From the NCBI GenBank assembly GCA_029204225.1, contig CM055107.1:19251815-19315814 (forward strand): 64,000 nt of DNA. Reading direction: 5' to 3'. The position numbers and the translations under genes were made by a program. Source of the stretch: Diphasiastrum complanatum. Lineage: Eukaryota; Streptophyta; Lycopodiopsida; Lycopodiales; Lycopodiaceae. Shown piece by piece: positions 38,102 through 50,214 of this stretch. Below the pieces are notes generated by a model that searched no databases, had not been told where the DNA came from, and worked only from the letters and a program-made list of their open reading frames with translations. Each line of letters begins with the position of its first letter. The first letter of the stretch is position 1.

Positions 38102-38660
38102 ACAAAGGACTCAAAAACTTCACTTTTCTTAGACAAGAGATAAACTGAAGAGTATCTTGATTTATCATCAATAAAAGTGACATACATTAGAGCTCCACCA
38201 TTTTATTCATGTGAAAATGAATGAACATCCGAGTGTATAAGACTAAGAGAAGAGTTAGATCTTATCAAAGATCCCTTGAAAGGAAGGTTATAAGATTTGG
38301 AGAGTCCACAAGCTTCACAAAGCTTGCCACACTTGGATATGGTTTTGGGAAGTCCTCTTGCTAGCTCCTTTGTCACCATGGTCTCCATAGCTTTGTAGTT
38401 AGGATGGCCTAACCTTTTGTGCCATAATTCCACTTGAGTGAGCTCCTCCCTTGCCATGTTCACACTTCCAACCATCACATTAGCATCCAATTTGAATAAC
38501 CTCCCTTGCTTGAAACCACTAGCAATACATTTTTCATCTTTCAAGATAGAACATGCTCCATGCTTGAAATGTACATCTAATCCACTATCCATAAGTTGTC
38601 CTACACTCAACAAGTTCTTTGTAATTGAAGGTACATAAAGAACATTGTCTAGATCTACTT
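38102..38660 (-). pseudogene. copia B gag-pre-integrase and integrase N-terminal part
   Basis: Minus-strand frame with NLLSVGQLMDSGLDV, WHKRLGHPNYKAMETMV ... KCGKLCEAC (HHCC zinc site) and LIHSDVHSFSHE, carrying the first DDE Asp. The frame continues with a few changes toward SSKSEVFESFV. It is cut by gypsy-2 just after this and resumes at 31897 with VKFKTLVEKQLN. Copia A shows the same residues uninterrupted. Confidence 0.92.
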
Positions 38661-38699
38661 TTTTAGATGATCCTAGACATAAAGGAATGGATCCAACAC

Positions 38700-39708
38700 C
38701 TACAATCTCTTAGAACTATTGTAAGAAAGTAGATTAGAAAAGTAGTCTTTTTGGTGAGTCATGTGAGAGCTTGCTCCACTATCAATCCACCAAGTGTCTT
38801 GATTAGATGTTTGTGGTGAGGATACCATCAAAGATAGATTGCCCTCTTCCTCCTCCTCAAGAACAAGATTGCCTTGATTGTCCTTCTCTTGGGCATTCTT
38901 CTTCTTGTAGCACTCGGATGCAAAATGTCTCTTTTTTTCACAAAAGAAACACTTTAGCTTCTTCTTGTCCTTCTTGCTCTTGCCTTTGGAACTTGACGCT
39001 CCATCTTTGTTCTCCATCTCCATGTCTTGAGTCTTCTTGGATGGAAACTTCTTCTTCTTGCCTTTCAAAGAAAAGTTAGCTTTTTCATCACCATCATTCA
39101 AAGATAAGGAACTCATCCTACTTTTGATATGAAGCATTCTACTCTCCTCACTAACAAGCACACTTTGAAGTTTTTCAATACTAGGAAGTGAATCTTGAAT
39201 AGCAAAGGTTTGAACAAGATTGGAATAATCATCTCCTAATCCATTCAAAATTATTTGAACTAATTCATCATCTTTGATTTTATCATCTATAGAAGACAAC
39301 TCTTTATTCAAAGATTTGATCCTAAAGACATAATTTTGGGCACTTTCACTACTTCCTTTCATGCCTTGAAAGATTTGATTCCTAAGCATGAGTATCCTTG
39401 AAGTGTTCTTGGATCCATAAATGGCTTTTAATGAATCCCATGCCTCTTTGGATGTGGTACAAGATGAGATTTCTTTCAAAAGTTCATTACTTACATTCAT
39501 TTTTATGCAGTGTAATGCAACTCTACATCTCTTTTTGTACTTAGCCAATTCAACTCCTCCTTGAGGTTCTACTTCCACCTCGAGTACTATGTCATAAAGA
39601 TTATGAAGTACAAGCAAAGACTCCATTCGAACTATCCAAGTAGCATAATTAGTGGATGTAAGTCTTTCACTAGCTTCAAGCTAAAAACCACCCATTGATG
39701 CCATTTTT
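38700..39708 (-). pseudogene. gag: copia B gag and protease
   Basis: The probable start MASMGGF near 39706 is followed directly by a stop, then the gag frame resumes and runs to 38700. It holds RVALHCIKMNVSNELLKEI, KEAWDSLKAIYGSKNTSR, VQIILNGLGDDYSNLVQTF and a Lys-rich stretch. An intact-length zinc knuckle CFFCEKKRHFASEC and the protease site WWIDSGASSHMT follow. A stop after SYNSSKRL separates it from the integrase part. One early stop and one frameshift make it defective. Confidence 0.9.
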
Positions 39709-40293
39709 GAATGTGAAAAAGCACTAGAAACTCTTATGGTTTCTCTAAGAGATCTGAACCTAAAGTCTTCTAGCAATTTAGAAAGCTTATAGACTCAATC
39801 CTATCACTCATGAACCAATCTAGAATGATGGAAATTTAGATTTTAGTCTCAACCTTGCAAAATCACTCCTTAATCTATGATTTTTAGCAATTTCTCTCTT
39901 CAACTTCAACATACAATCAAAAAATCAGAGTAGATCAATTAATGCACCTCATTCAAGCTTCAGTTTTGATTTTTTGGCTGATCTAATCCAAGAACTAATC
40001 AAGGGATTAGACTCTCTATAGAAAATGATTGATTTCGCACCCAAAATTACTCAAATTGGGTATGTGAGTCAAATTCTATAAAATTTTGAAATTTCTCAGT
40101 CAAAACCGGAGCTGTACGGCCTCACACGTGTGAAAAGGGTTCCTATAGCCCACAACAAGATCTGGACCAAAAATTTTGAGAATAGCTATCAAATCCAACT
40201 CGCTACACAAAATTTGACTAGTTTCCAAAAAACTGCTAATTTTGGCTTTGATTTGGATTAACCCTATCAATTTCAACAAAACCTCTTGTACTA
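39709..40293 (-). other. copia B untranslated leader
   Basis: About 585 bp between PBS and gag start. Much of it matches the leader of element D (about 60833-61330, reverse orientation), including a CCTCACACGTGTGAAAAGG segment. No coding frame. Confidence 0.75.
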
Positions 40294-40306
40294 GGCTCTG
40301 ATACCA
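40294..40306 (-). promoter_or_regulatory. copia B primer-binding site
   Basis: The minus strand reads TGGTATCAGAGCC and directly abuts the 5' LTR. Confidence 0.95.
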
Positions 40307-41139
40307 TGTGGAAAAAGTACAAAAAGGACCAAGAGTGGATCTTAATCTGATCCTCAAGAGGGATTGGTTGTCAGAGTACTTGATCTATCAATCTACTTGA
40401 GATTAAGATCAATCTAGATCAATTCTAGACACAAAATCCTAACAAGAACAATCATTAATTGAAGGTAGGTGTACTTTCTGGTTTCCCACGTGTGAAACCC
40501 TGTTTGAGTACGGACTCCAACCTGAAAATCAAGTACACATTGATAGCACCTCAAAACAATCAAAACAAATGTAGACAAATGGAGAGAATCACTCAAAATT
40601 GCTTCCAAAACCAAGATTGGTGTCTCACAATGATTATGGCCAAATGTGGCTCTATATATACAATAAGTGGGAGCTCATGGTACTGATCATCCCTTTGATC
40701 CCACATGTGTGAAGGTGCTTTGTCATATGATGATTCATCATGCAAAACTAACACTTGGACAAAACCTTCTATTTTGAGCACTTTTGGTCCATTTTCTTTC
40801 TATATGGAGATCTACTTGAAAATCTTCTAGAAGTCAAAATTCGTCTACTTCAGCTTATTCCACACATGTGAGCTATCCTCTACACATGGGATGTGACACC
40901 TAACCAAAGGATGTGGCTCATGCAATCAATAGATTGATGCCATGTGTCATATGTCTAGAAAACTAGTTTTTGGCCTTTTTAGCCACTAGAACTTGAATTT
41001 AATTATATGTGCAACCTATATGATTATGGTACATGACAAGTATACCATTTTCACACGTGGGAACAGACTCCACACATGTGTAATCATCCTATATACAAGA
41101 TTTTTGGCCTCTACCAAGCTTATTTTTGCATTTTTCACT
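40307..41139 (-). repeat. copia B 5' LTR (833 bp)
   Basis: Same length as its partner, with scattered substitutions. It ends TTTTTCACT where the partner has TTTTTCACA, so the terminal base has mutated. At least six CACRTGTG-like palindromes are present (near 40487, 40700, 40861, 40884, 41052, 41071). Confidence 0.95.
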
Positions 41140-41144
41140 TCAAG

Positions 41145-41461
41145 CTGGATTGCAAAGTTTGAAATTGCGTTCTAAGAGCTTCTCAAGCTCCCCTAGTTGT
41201 CGTGGCATCACTTATGTGGGTGAACACATGGTCTTTCATTAAAAGATTGATCAAGGACAATGCTCTCTACGTCTTTTTGTCAAAGGCTCTCATGTCACAT
41301 GGAGTGGTGTTAAGTCGTACTTCAATGCCTACAACAATGTCCCATAACTCCTTCTCCATCAAAATGATCTTCATTTTGAATTTCCAGATGTTGTAATTAG
41401 AAGCCCCATCAAGTTTGTCTGCATCACCCAAAATTGCCACATTGATGTTGGCCATTTCCAA
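41145..41461 (-). pseudogene. gag: copia C gag, N-terminal part
   Basis: Starts MEMANINVAILGDADKLDG with NYNIWKFKMKIILMEKELW, the standard copia gag N-terminus. It becomes frameshifted toward 41145, where copia B inserted (TSD TCAAG at 41140-41144). The downstream half resumes at 28761. This marks copia C as the oldest layer of the nest. Confidence 0.88.
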
Positions 41462-42647
<1,186 letters not shown>

Positions 42648-42659
42648 GCTCTGATACCA
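42648..42659 (-). promoter_or_regulatory. copia C primer-binding site
   Basis: The plus strand GCTCTGATACCA lies three bases from an LTR-like start TGAGAATAC at 42663. The minus strand is the initiator-Met PBS. Confidence 0.8.
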
Positions 42660-42662
42660 AGT

Positions 42663-42940
42663 TGAGAATACAATTTAAAACTCGACTGTATTAATCACTA
42701 CAATACAACGTCAAGTGCAACAAGACAAGACAAGACGAAATAGCTCTTCATAATTTTGTATTCACCATCACTCCAAGTACAAAGATAAAATTGCTTAAGA
42801 GCACTCAAAGGGCTCGTAAAAGAAAGATGGTCCGATAATTCTAGAACTGGACACACATGGTATCGTCAAATTTAGAAAGCACTATATAAGTCGATCATTG
42901 TTATTTTAACTAATTCTTTCTTAACGAGATCTTTGGTCTT
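42663..42940 (-). repeat. copia C 5' LTR (outer end uncertain)
   Basis: Begins TGAGAATACAATTTAAAAC beside the PBS. On the minus strand a TATA-like ACTTATATAGTG lies near 42885-42896. The outer end is not defined because no second LTR or TSD is visible; copia F coding sequence begins by about 42945. Confidence 0.6.
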
Positions 42941-42944
42941 GATA

Positions 42945-43885
42945 TTACGATCGTGCTAGGCCTTTCGTCGCTGTTTCTTTACAACTAGCAAGTCTCATGA
43001 TAGAACCATTTGATCTACTCTCTTTATGAAGACATGTGACTCCACTTGTTGCAAAAATGACTTTCTTGGACTCATCAAAAAAAAGAGTAGAAGAACCATC
43101 TCCTTCATGCATGCGCCTAGCAACATCTTTTTCCATATGATCAAAGAAATCATTAGCAACAATCTTTTCCAAGGAAGAACCTTCACCACCTCCATTGATG
43201 AAGTTAGCTCTTTCCTTACCTTTTGCATGCTTGCTTTTCACATTAAAACCATTTAAGAACCATCATTATCCTCATAACTAGGGTTAGCACAAAGACGAAC
43301 ATCTCCAAGAAGCATATTAGATCTTGACCTAGATCTAGCATAAGAAAGCTTGTTAGACTTTCCATAAGATCCACCAATCTTATTGATGATAAAAGGGAAC
43401 CTTGGAAAGTTGAGACCAATCTCCTTTTCCATTCCATCATTTTTGTTAGCCATAACAAAAGCATCAATCTTGAAAAGTCTACCTTGTCTATTGCCCCTAG
43501 CAACCAAGATTTCTTCCTTTGTAATGAAACAAGCATCACCACCAAACTTTACCATGTATCCTTTCTCTATCATTTGACCAACACTTAACAAATTCTTTGA
43601 AAGTGAAGGAATGTAAAGAACACCATCAAGTCTTGCTTTCTTATTAGTCAAAAGACAAATAGGAATTGAACCAAAACCTTCAATCACACACTTACCACCA
43701 TTGGCCATGTGTATCACTTTCTTGGCTCTATCCTAAGTGAACAAAGAAGTAAGGAACTCCTTGTGACTAGTCATATGTGAACTAGATCTACTATCAATCC
43801 ACCATAAATCTTTGTCACCTTCATTTGATATTGGACTTGAAGAACACATCAAAAGAGAATCACAACCACCTAGATCCTCATCATT
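42945..43885 (-). pseudogene. copia F protease and gag-pre-integrase part
   Basis: Minus-strand frames read, in order, CCSSSP-like serine-rich residues and a protease motif WWIDSRSSSHMT (Gly of DSG changed to Arg). A stop follows, then HMANGGKCVIEGFGSIPICL, LYIPSLSKNLLSVGQMIEKG and GNRQGRLFKIDAFVM. Beyond that come poorly conserved frames down to 42945. The HHCC site and integrase core are absent. The gag zinc-knuckle part lies at 50775-51010, across the inserted element G. Confidence 0.82.
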
Positions 43886-43890
43886 AGTAG

Positions 43891-44814
43891 TGTCATGTGC
43901 CAAATCTAAGCAAATAGCAATTACAATGGAAGTAAAGCTAAGAGCAAGAAAAGTACAAAGCATTCAATATAGCATATCAATAGAAAGCTAGAAACAATGA
44001 GATCACAATGGAATTCCATTAGCAATGAAAAAAAGAGAACAATCAATGGAAATGGAGCATTGATTCATGTGGATAGGACACATGAGACCTAGCTTTCTTG
44101 TGGGAGTTGTTGGACCCCTTGGAAGTGCGCCCTCCTACTAGGTCCCAATGCCCAAGTTGTGCATGTATACTTTGGTCCTAGACCATTAAGTTATATGGTT
44201 CAAGCTTGAGGACCAAGGTTTAGAAAAATAGTCATCCAATGACTTTCTAACACCTCTCTAGGTTCCATACCTACATCCAAGGCATAAACACCTATCTGTC
44301 CTTAACCAAGGACACTAGTACCTTAATCTAAGACACTTGTCCTTAATCCTAAGGGTATCCCTTATCCAAGGGTCACGTGACTCCATACCTTCGACCAAGG
44401 TATAGTCACTTGTCTGTCCTTATCCAAAGGCACATACCCTTAATCCTAAGAGTAACTCTAATCCAAGGGCAACTTGCCATTTAGCCCCCAACACTAAATG
44501 GACCAATAAGGGTCTAAAGTACTGCTCTCACTTGCAAATGAGCCAAAAGATTCACAAAATGATGTCTCTTGCCTAGTTATAGACAATGCTCTTACTTAAC
44601 TTAACTTAACTATCTTGAGAGATAATTAGCCCTTGTTAAGTATTATTTAACTACATTGGGCCCTTGTTGGCCTATTATCCTTATTAATTACTTTGGAGGG
44701 CCTAAAGAGGGAACCACCTTGTTATTAAGGCTAATAGCTCCTTTTGGGCCTACAAAGCTTACAATGGATATTCTGATGCATTGATAAGCACTAATGTGCT
44801 AGTAGTACATGACA
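43891..44814 (-). repeat. Element G 3' LTR with internal insertion (924 bp)
   Basis: TGTCATGTGCCAAAT ... GTACATGACA. It matches the 538-bp partner except that about 42 bp are replaced by about 431 bp of foreign sequence at 44093-44523. The minus-strand polypurine tract AGTAGGGGAAG lies just beyond 44814. Confidence 0.9.
44093..44523. other. 431-bp insertion in the G 3' LTR
   Basis: Absent from the other three G-family LTRs in the window. Its left edge, CTAGCTTTCTTGTG, is the exact reverse complement of LTR sequence CACAAGAAAGCTAG, which is missing at this site. An inversion or template switch therefore accompanied the insertion. Inside are imperfect repeats of TGTCCTTAACCAAGG and CCTTAATCCTAAGGG types. 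No coding frame. Confidence 0.7.
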
Positions 44815-45377
44815 CTTCCCCTACTTAAACATTTTTGTCCTAAAAAATGAAGATGCTTATCTGATCAGCTGGATTGCCTTGGTTAAGTAGTCAGGATTGA
44901 TGAGAATATGTCGTCCACAAAATTATTGTCTCATTACAAATCCAAAGCTGTCGAATTGAATCCATTTTGTTAGCTTCAGACTGTAATCCTTGTTCCCATA
45001 GAGAAAAAATTGATGGTTGAAGAAGAGTTTGATGAAGCACCATATTGCTTGTTGGCAACCAATCTGTATGGAATGGACAGAGTGCATTACCGCAATATCC
45101 TCTTTTGTCTACTTCCTCGACATCATAACAAATTGGATGCTTATCCAATTCCCTTGGATTCTTGGTTTTGTGTTGCATTTGGCTCTTCTACCGTAGTTGG
45201 CAATCCATGTTGTTTAACCAACTTGATGAAGAATATTATAATTCTTCCATGAGCAATGGTAGTCATGAATTGTTGTTCAAATATAAATGCTCTATACAAA
45301 GTAGTCAACATGAATATTGAAATTTGGTAGTATGGTGAAACGCAATTCTGGGCATACTGTTGACCAAAATATATTTT

Positions 45378-45989
45378 TTAAAATTTGGTCAATAACTCAT
45401 TCATAGGTGGTTGTGAATATTTGACCTGATTGGCCTCAAAAATGGACTCTTGTCTTGAAATATAAGATTTGCAGTTGCCCATATTAATTTTTGAAACAGC
45501 AATTCCAATCCAAAGTTGAACCAGGGATTTGATGTCTTGATTGTTCCAAATAACCATTGATGAACAATCATTGTTGACATTACTCAATTGAAGATTGATT
45601 ACATTAGAGTCCACTGAGCAATGTAGACCTCTCCAAAGAAACTGATATAAAATGATGGCATTTTTTTTAATCAACTTCCTATAGAGTGTTGATTGATTGA
45701 GAGAATATTCCCAATCATTATTCATGTCTGTACATTCTGGATAAGTGCGTGAATTAGATATTGGGAATTGAAATCTAGAGAATCCATAGAAATAGGTTTC
45801 TCCAATGGAAGCCACTTGAAGCTCTTGACTAATGGATCCATGAGACGTTGAACAATAATCCAAAGTATTGATACAAGTAGGATTTCCATGGATTAATGAA
45901 ATATCTTCATTTCTACCAGTATCCATGTTGAATACCTCATACTCCATTAGATCATTGTCAAAAATAAAAATATTTTCGAAAGCTTCCAA
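45378..45989 (-). CDS. Element G unknown ORF (203 codons)
   Basis: An open minus-strand frame beginning MEAFENIFIFDNDLMEYEVF. I recognise no domain. It lies downstream of the gag-like frames in transcription order, where pol would normally be, and overlaps the end of the acidic frame by about 40 bases. The sequence is Asn/Ser/Ile-rich without zinc-finger or catalytic motifs. It may be element-specific coding sequence or a chance frame in a decaying element; its length makes the first somewhat more likely. Confidence 0.5.
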   Translation of the reverse strand: MEAFENIFIFDNDLMEYEVFNMDTGRNEDISLIHGNPTCINTLDYCSTSHGSISQELQVASIGETYFYGFSRFQFPISNSRTYPECTDMNNDWEYSLNQSTLYRKLIKKNAIILYQFLWRGLHCSVDSNVINLQLSNVNNDCSSMVIWNNQDIKSLVQLWIGIAVSKINMGNCKSYISRQESIFEANQVKYSQPPMNELLTKF

Positions 45990-46519
45990 ATCGAAATGAA
46001 TTGGTTCGCAGTTCGGATCCTTAAAAATCCACTCAATTCCAAACCATGAAATATCAGTGCCATATAGTCCTCATTCTGAAATTTTGGTGAATGCCTTGAT
46101 CCACTTTCTCCGAGCGTTTCAATATTCCCAATCTGACGATCCACGGTTGCTTGTTCATTGACCAGATTAAGGCATTGATGTAGGTCAAGTTCCGGACTTT
46201 GATGGTTGAAGTGAAACTCGAAAGGATGTTCAATTATCTTCACATCCCGATCTGAATCTTGACCTTTGTCTGAATCCTGATTTTCACCATCTATTGTTGC
46301 AATTGTGTCTGGATCTGGGCCTTCACTCTCGTCATCGCTTTGCTCATCTGACTCATTGTCCTCACTTCGCTCATCCGCTTCATCGTTGTCACTTGGGTCA
46401 TCAGACTCCTTGCTGGAATCATCTTCATCTTCAGAAGTTTCTTCCCTTTCATTCACATGCGGTTGTCGATCCATTGATGCTTTAGTGTATACAATCACTA
46501 TCCGAATCCGCATCTTCAT
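45947..46519 (-). CDS. Element G acidic ORF (190 codons)
   Basis: The minus-strand frame contains a long Asp/Glu/Ser-rich stretch (roughly residues 20-90, e.g. SEDEDDSSKESDDPSDNDE), then a less biased C-terminal half. It follows the second gag-like domain directly. Acidic low-complexity tails occur in some retroelement Gag proteins, so it may be the C-terminal part of the same protein after a frameshift. No known domain. Confidence 0.5.
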   Translation of the reverse strand: MKMRIRIVIVYTKASMDRQPHVNEREETSEDEDDSSKESDDPSDNDEADERSEDNESDEQSDDESEGPDPDTIATIDGENQDSDKGQDSDRDVKIIEHPFEFHFNHQSPELDLHQCLNLVNEQATVDRQIGNIETLGESGSRHSPKFQNEDYMALIFHGLELSGFLRIRTANQFISIWKLSKIFLFLTMI

Positions 46520-46546
46520 TTCCTCAAACCACTTGGATTGTTTTTC

Positions 46547-47040
46547 TTACCTTTCAGCTTCCAACTTAAGCCTTTGTTCTTGTTGCTCGTACTTTGAAGC
46601 ATATTCCATAGTTTCCCTTAATCGAAACCCAAGCTGGAGAGAAGTAGTTTGTAGATAGTTTTCTACAATGCTCTGATATTGAGGTTGTAAGCCATATATA
46701 TAACATTGTACAAGATATACTTCTCCATAATCGAATACTGGGACCATTTGTTGGAATTCTCTATTGTACTCAGCAACTGTAGTTGTTTGGTCCAAAGAAC
46801 ACCATTGGATGAAGTCAGATCGATTGAAAATCTGTCTACAAACTCTTTTGAAAGTTAACTAGTTCTCAGGAAGAAAGTCGTGAACGATGTTCCACCATGA
46901 CTGCCCTTGGAAATCTGATGAGGCAAAGAAAACCATACTACTGTCATCAATACCTCCACTATAGTAGAAGTTATAATCCAAATCTTCTAGCCAACTATCT
47001 ACATTAATAGAGTGAACGTTTCCATCAAAGGTAGGACTAA
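46547..47040 (-). pseudogene. gag: Element G second gag-like domain
   Basis: The open part, 46547-46795, reads TTTVAEYNREFQQMV, VQCYIYGLQPQYQSIVENY and FRLRETMEYASKYEQQEQR, the C-terminal half of a Ty3-type gag. Upstream to 47040, in broken frames, are residues like DSWLEDLDYNFYY and FASSDFQGQSWW, equivalent to the N-terminal half. It follows a separate gag domain at 47046-47480, so gag is present twice. Confidence 0.7.
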
Positions 47041-47045
47041 CGTAT

Positions 47046-47480
47046 TTAAACAGTCGTTGGTTGTAATAATAAGGTTTCCATTAAGCGCTGATATTTCCAC
47101 CATTCATTGATATGGTTTGTAGATAAGTGCTCCAGAGCAAGTGCACGATCCATCATATTGCGCAACTCCATAAAACTAGCAGCATAAATGGATTTACTAT
47201 CGTTGCAAGCAATTTTGAATTGACTCCAAAGCTTTGTGTTTGAATGTGCTTGAGTATCCCACCATGTTCGAACTTGTCCTTGAAAGCACAATGAAGCGAA
47301 ATAGATTTTATCTTCTTCAAAATAATGGCGATGACAAAAATAAGCTTCTAATTCAGTCAACCAATCATCAATGCTGATTGAACTTGGTTGTCCGTCAAAT
47401 ACAAGGCTGTAACGTACGATTTCATATTGTATTTCATCAATAGATGAAAATTGAATGTTTTGACTATAACGGTCCATCAT
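47046..47480 (-). CDS. gag: Element G first gag domain (144 codons)
   Basis: Begins MMDRYSQNIQFSSIDEIQYE and carries FDGQPSSISIDDWLTELEAY, FASLCFQGQVRTWWDTQA and ALALEHLSTNHINEW. This is the Ty3/gypsy-type retrotransposon gag pattern (F-G, W-E-F, WW). No zinc knuckle is seen. It is the most upstream coding part of element G, about 2.7 kb from the PBS. Confidence 0.75.
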   Translation of the reverse strand: MMDRYSQNIQFSSIDEIQYEIVRYSLVFDGQPSSISIDDWLTELEAYFCHRHYFEEDKIYFASLCFQGQVRTWWDTQAHSNTKLWSQFKIACNDSKSIYAASFMELRNMMDRALALEHLSTNHINEWWKYQRLMETLLLQPTTV

Positions 47481-48214
47481 TAATGACTAGTGAAGACTTG
47501 TGGACTATGAATTCACTGTCTGAAATTTATTCAGAATGATATTTTACAAGCTGGTAAAATTGCTCTTCTCCACTCACTTAAAGATTCTGAGTCCTCAAAG
47601 AATAAAGTGGCTGTGAATGGAAAGTGTAACAAATTAAAATGAAGTAGCAGTTGTGTTCAATCTGTCACCACAAGCAACTTTGCTTTTTACAGCGTCGAAT
47701 TCTTAGCTAAAACGGAAAAGATATGAAGATTTGAAAATAACTAACGAAAATATGTAAAAACTGAAAAGGGGTCTTGAAAAAAATAATGGAAAAAAAAAAA
47801 TTCAATGACTCCTCAATGTCAGGCTCATCGTTCTGATCACTTTTTGTTTTTACTTTGCTGAATTCCGAACTCACTCTAGGAAGTTATGCAAAGTCAAAGA
47901 ATAACGAGTAAAATGTGTTATATACGACTTAGTATAGGAGCATGTATATACAAAAAATTTATAAATCAGATTCTATAGGATCTGAAATCCATGAAATATT
48001 TATCTGCTCGTAGAAGAATATAAAGAACTGTCAAAAAAGTTGTAGGCAAAATTGTAAGCAAAAATCCAAAAAATTGTAGGCAAAAGTTTTTTTATTGGTT
48101 GCTCTTGTGGTGTAATTTGGATGTTAGTCAAAAAAAATTTGTGACAACATTAATTTTTTTTGAAAAAAAATTGTATGCAAATAAAAGTGATCGGGCTAGA
48201 GAGAGAAGAGAGAG

Positions 48215-48530
48215 AGAGAGCAAATCTCAACGAACGCAACTTAGAGAGAGGATCTCAACCGAGAGAGAAAAGAGAGAGCAAATCTCAAGGAACGCAACTT
48301 AGAGAAAGAAAATCTCAACCGACACAACTTAGAGAGAGAATCTCAATCGACCCAACTTAGAGAGAGAAAATTTCAACCGACTCAACTTAGAGAAAGAAAA
48401 TTTCAACAGAAGCAACTTATAGAGATAGAGTATGTATCCGACGTGAATGTAAAGAGAGAAAATCTCAACCGACGCAACTTAGAGAGAGAAAGGAGGTAGC
48501 CGACGTGAAGGTAGAGAGAGAGACAGAGCC
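48215..48530. repeat. GA-rich minisatellite, about 30-bp unit
   Basis: Roughly nine variable copies of GAGAGAGAAAATCTCAACCG followed by ACGCAACTTA, in the leader of element G. Confidence 0.8.
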
Positions 48531-49349
48531 TGTCTAGAAGCCTGCGTGATGCCATTGGCACTGCTGTGGAGATGCATCAGCGAGGAAGCATCAACTCCAA
48601 ATCTGCTACTCTCGCAGCAATCAGGGATGGTGCCGACACTATGTATGATGTTCATTGTAGCAGAATTAGCCGCAAGCGCCATGATTAAAACAATACTTAC
48701 TGGTATGCGAACAACTCCTTTAGCTTTACTCGTCGATTCTCAGCGCCATCGCTGCATGCGAACAAACAAGCGAGCGAGCGAGCGAGCCAGAGAGAGACAG
48801 AGGGCCGAAGGAATTAATTTAATTAAATTTTAAATTTTAGCTAAGTCTTCAGCGTGGCTACTGTTGTTGCTGCATCACGGAGATCGCTACTGTTGTTGAA
48901 TCAAAGAGTTGAGCTGCAGGTCAATGTGTTTGACTGTTTCTGATTCCGAAGCTAAATGCAAGCACTGAGATACGTGTTCAAAGAAAAACAAAGACTGGAA
49001 ACACATTTCAGTTGCATTTTTACAGATCATTGCTCATGTTACAGTATAATCTAGGCGTAGTTCCTACAGAATCACAGGAAGGTGTTGCTGCCACTACTGC
49101 CACACGGATCAAAATGTTGCCGCTACATCAGAGAGCAAGCACAGGTAGAAACGAGGACTCAGTCACTTATGCCACACATGCTATTGCGCTGGTATACATT
49201 CTGTGAATCCAACAAGCACTTATGCAGCAGGTTGTGAACTGCATTGTCCACAAGATTGATTCAGATTGATTTCAGGGAGAAAATGACTTGTTTACATAGG
49301 TGAGGCTTACGCAACGGAGGAGTATCACGACCGATCTGACAGAGATTCG

Positions 49350-49465
49350 AAGGGCTAGGTTTAGGTTAAGGGTTAAGATTATATCAGGTTAGGGTCTAGG
49401 GTTAGAGCCGTAGGTTTAGGTCGCGTGGAAGTTAGGGCTTTAGGTAGGTAAGGTTAGGTTTGTTT
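49350..49465 (+). repeat. Degenerate telomere-like repeats
   Basis: Multiple imperfect GGTTTAGG, GGGTTAAG and TAGGGTTAG units, similar to the plant telomere TTTAGGG but irregular. No long perfect array. Confidence 0.55.
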
Positions 49466-50214
49466 TTTTTAATAAAACTTTAAAATGAAAAATGTGAAAA
49501 ACATTTACAAAGAAAAGTAAACTTCAGATCTGAAAATTTGAAGTGCTTCTTTTTTACTTGTAAAATTTTTTTTCAACATTCTGGCTAATCTGACCCATCT
49601 CTAATAATTTGATCATAAATTCTTTAATATTGATCCAAATCAACAAACTTAGTACCTTTGAAAAGGTAACAACAAGCTCTATCAGGCTATAGTATCAGAT
49701 CAATTATTGGACATGGTTTGATAAGTCTAATTAACCACAGGACTGAAAATTTTGAAGGAAGAAAACTAACAAAACTAGAGCTAGAAATCAAGATTTGTCA
49801 TAACTTTTTGGATACTAATCCAAATGACCTGCCATATGGATCATATCAAAGCTAAGACAATGCTCTAAAATCCTATGGAAAGAAACTTGAAATAAAAACT
49901 CAGATCAAATCTGAAAAATTCAAATCAAGTGAAAGCAAAATTCTAGTCACCTATTTTGACAGCTTTTGGAAAAAGTGCAATAACTTTTGCATCTTTTATC
50001 CAATTGGCTTGAAAATTGGTGAAAATTAGAGCTAAAACAAAGCTCTACAAAGCTGTTAAATCAAATTAGAAATAAAAAACGAGAATGCTTAAAATTTGTC
50101 TGAACAGGACTGAAAAATTCAAAGTTAAAAATTAACAAAAAGAAAGTTATAAAAACAATAAACTCATCAAATCTAATGGAATTCTCATAGAATCGTCATG
50201 AATCACGGATCTAT

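Larger units (their letters stand above)
28767..41139 (-). mobile_element. copia B: Ty1/copia element containing gypsy-2
   Basis: LTRs of 833 bp each (28767-29599 and 40307-41139) are flanked by TSD TCAAG (28762-28766 and 41140-41144). The order on the minus strand is LTR, PBS, gag, protease, integrase, RT, RNase H, LTR. gypsy-2 (31898-38101) interrupts the integrase and part of RT is inverted. Without gypsy-2 and one target-site copy the element would be about 6.16 kb. It is inserted in copia C gag. Confidence 0.95.
47481..50214 (-). other. Element G long leader
   Basis: About 2.7 kb between the PBS and gag without a supported gene. It contains a GA-rich minisatellite (48215-48530), a GCGA-repeat (about 48766-48785) and degenerate telomere-like GGTTTAGG repeats (49350-49465). 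It shows internal similarity to 11331-11490. Confidence 0.65.

Noticed and set aside
43026-43256. Plus-strand ORF over the copia F region
   Set aside because: It is the antisense shadow of decayed copia F coding sequence.
49350-49465. True interstitial telomere array
   Set aside because: Units are irregular and short, without a run of perfect TTTAGGG; kept only as degenerate telomere-like sequence.
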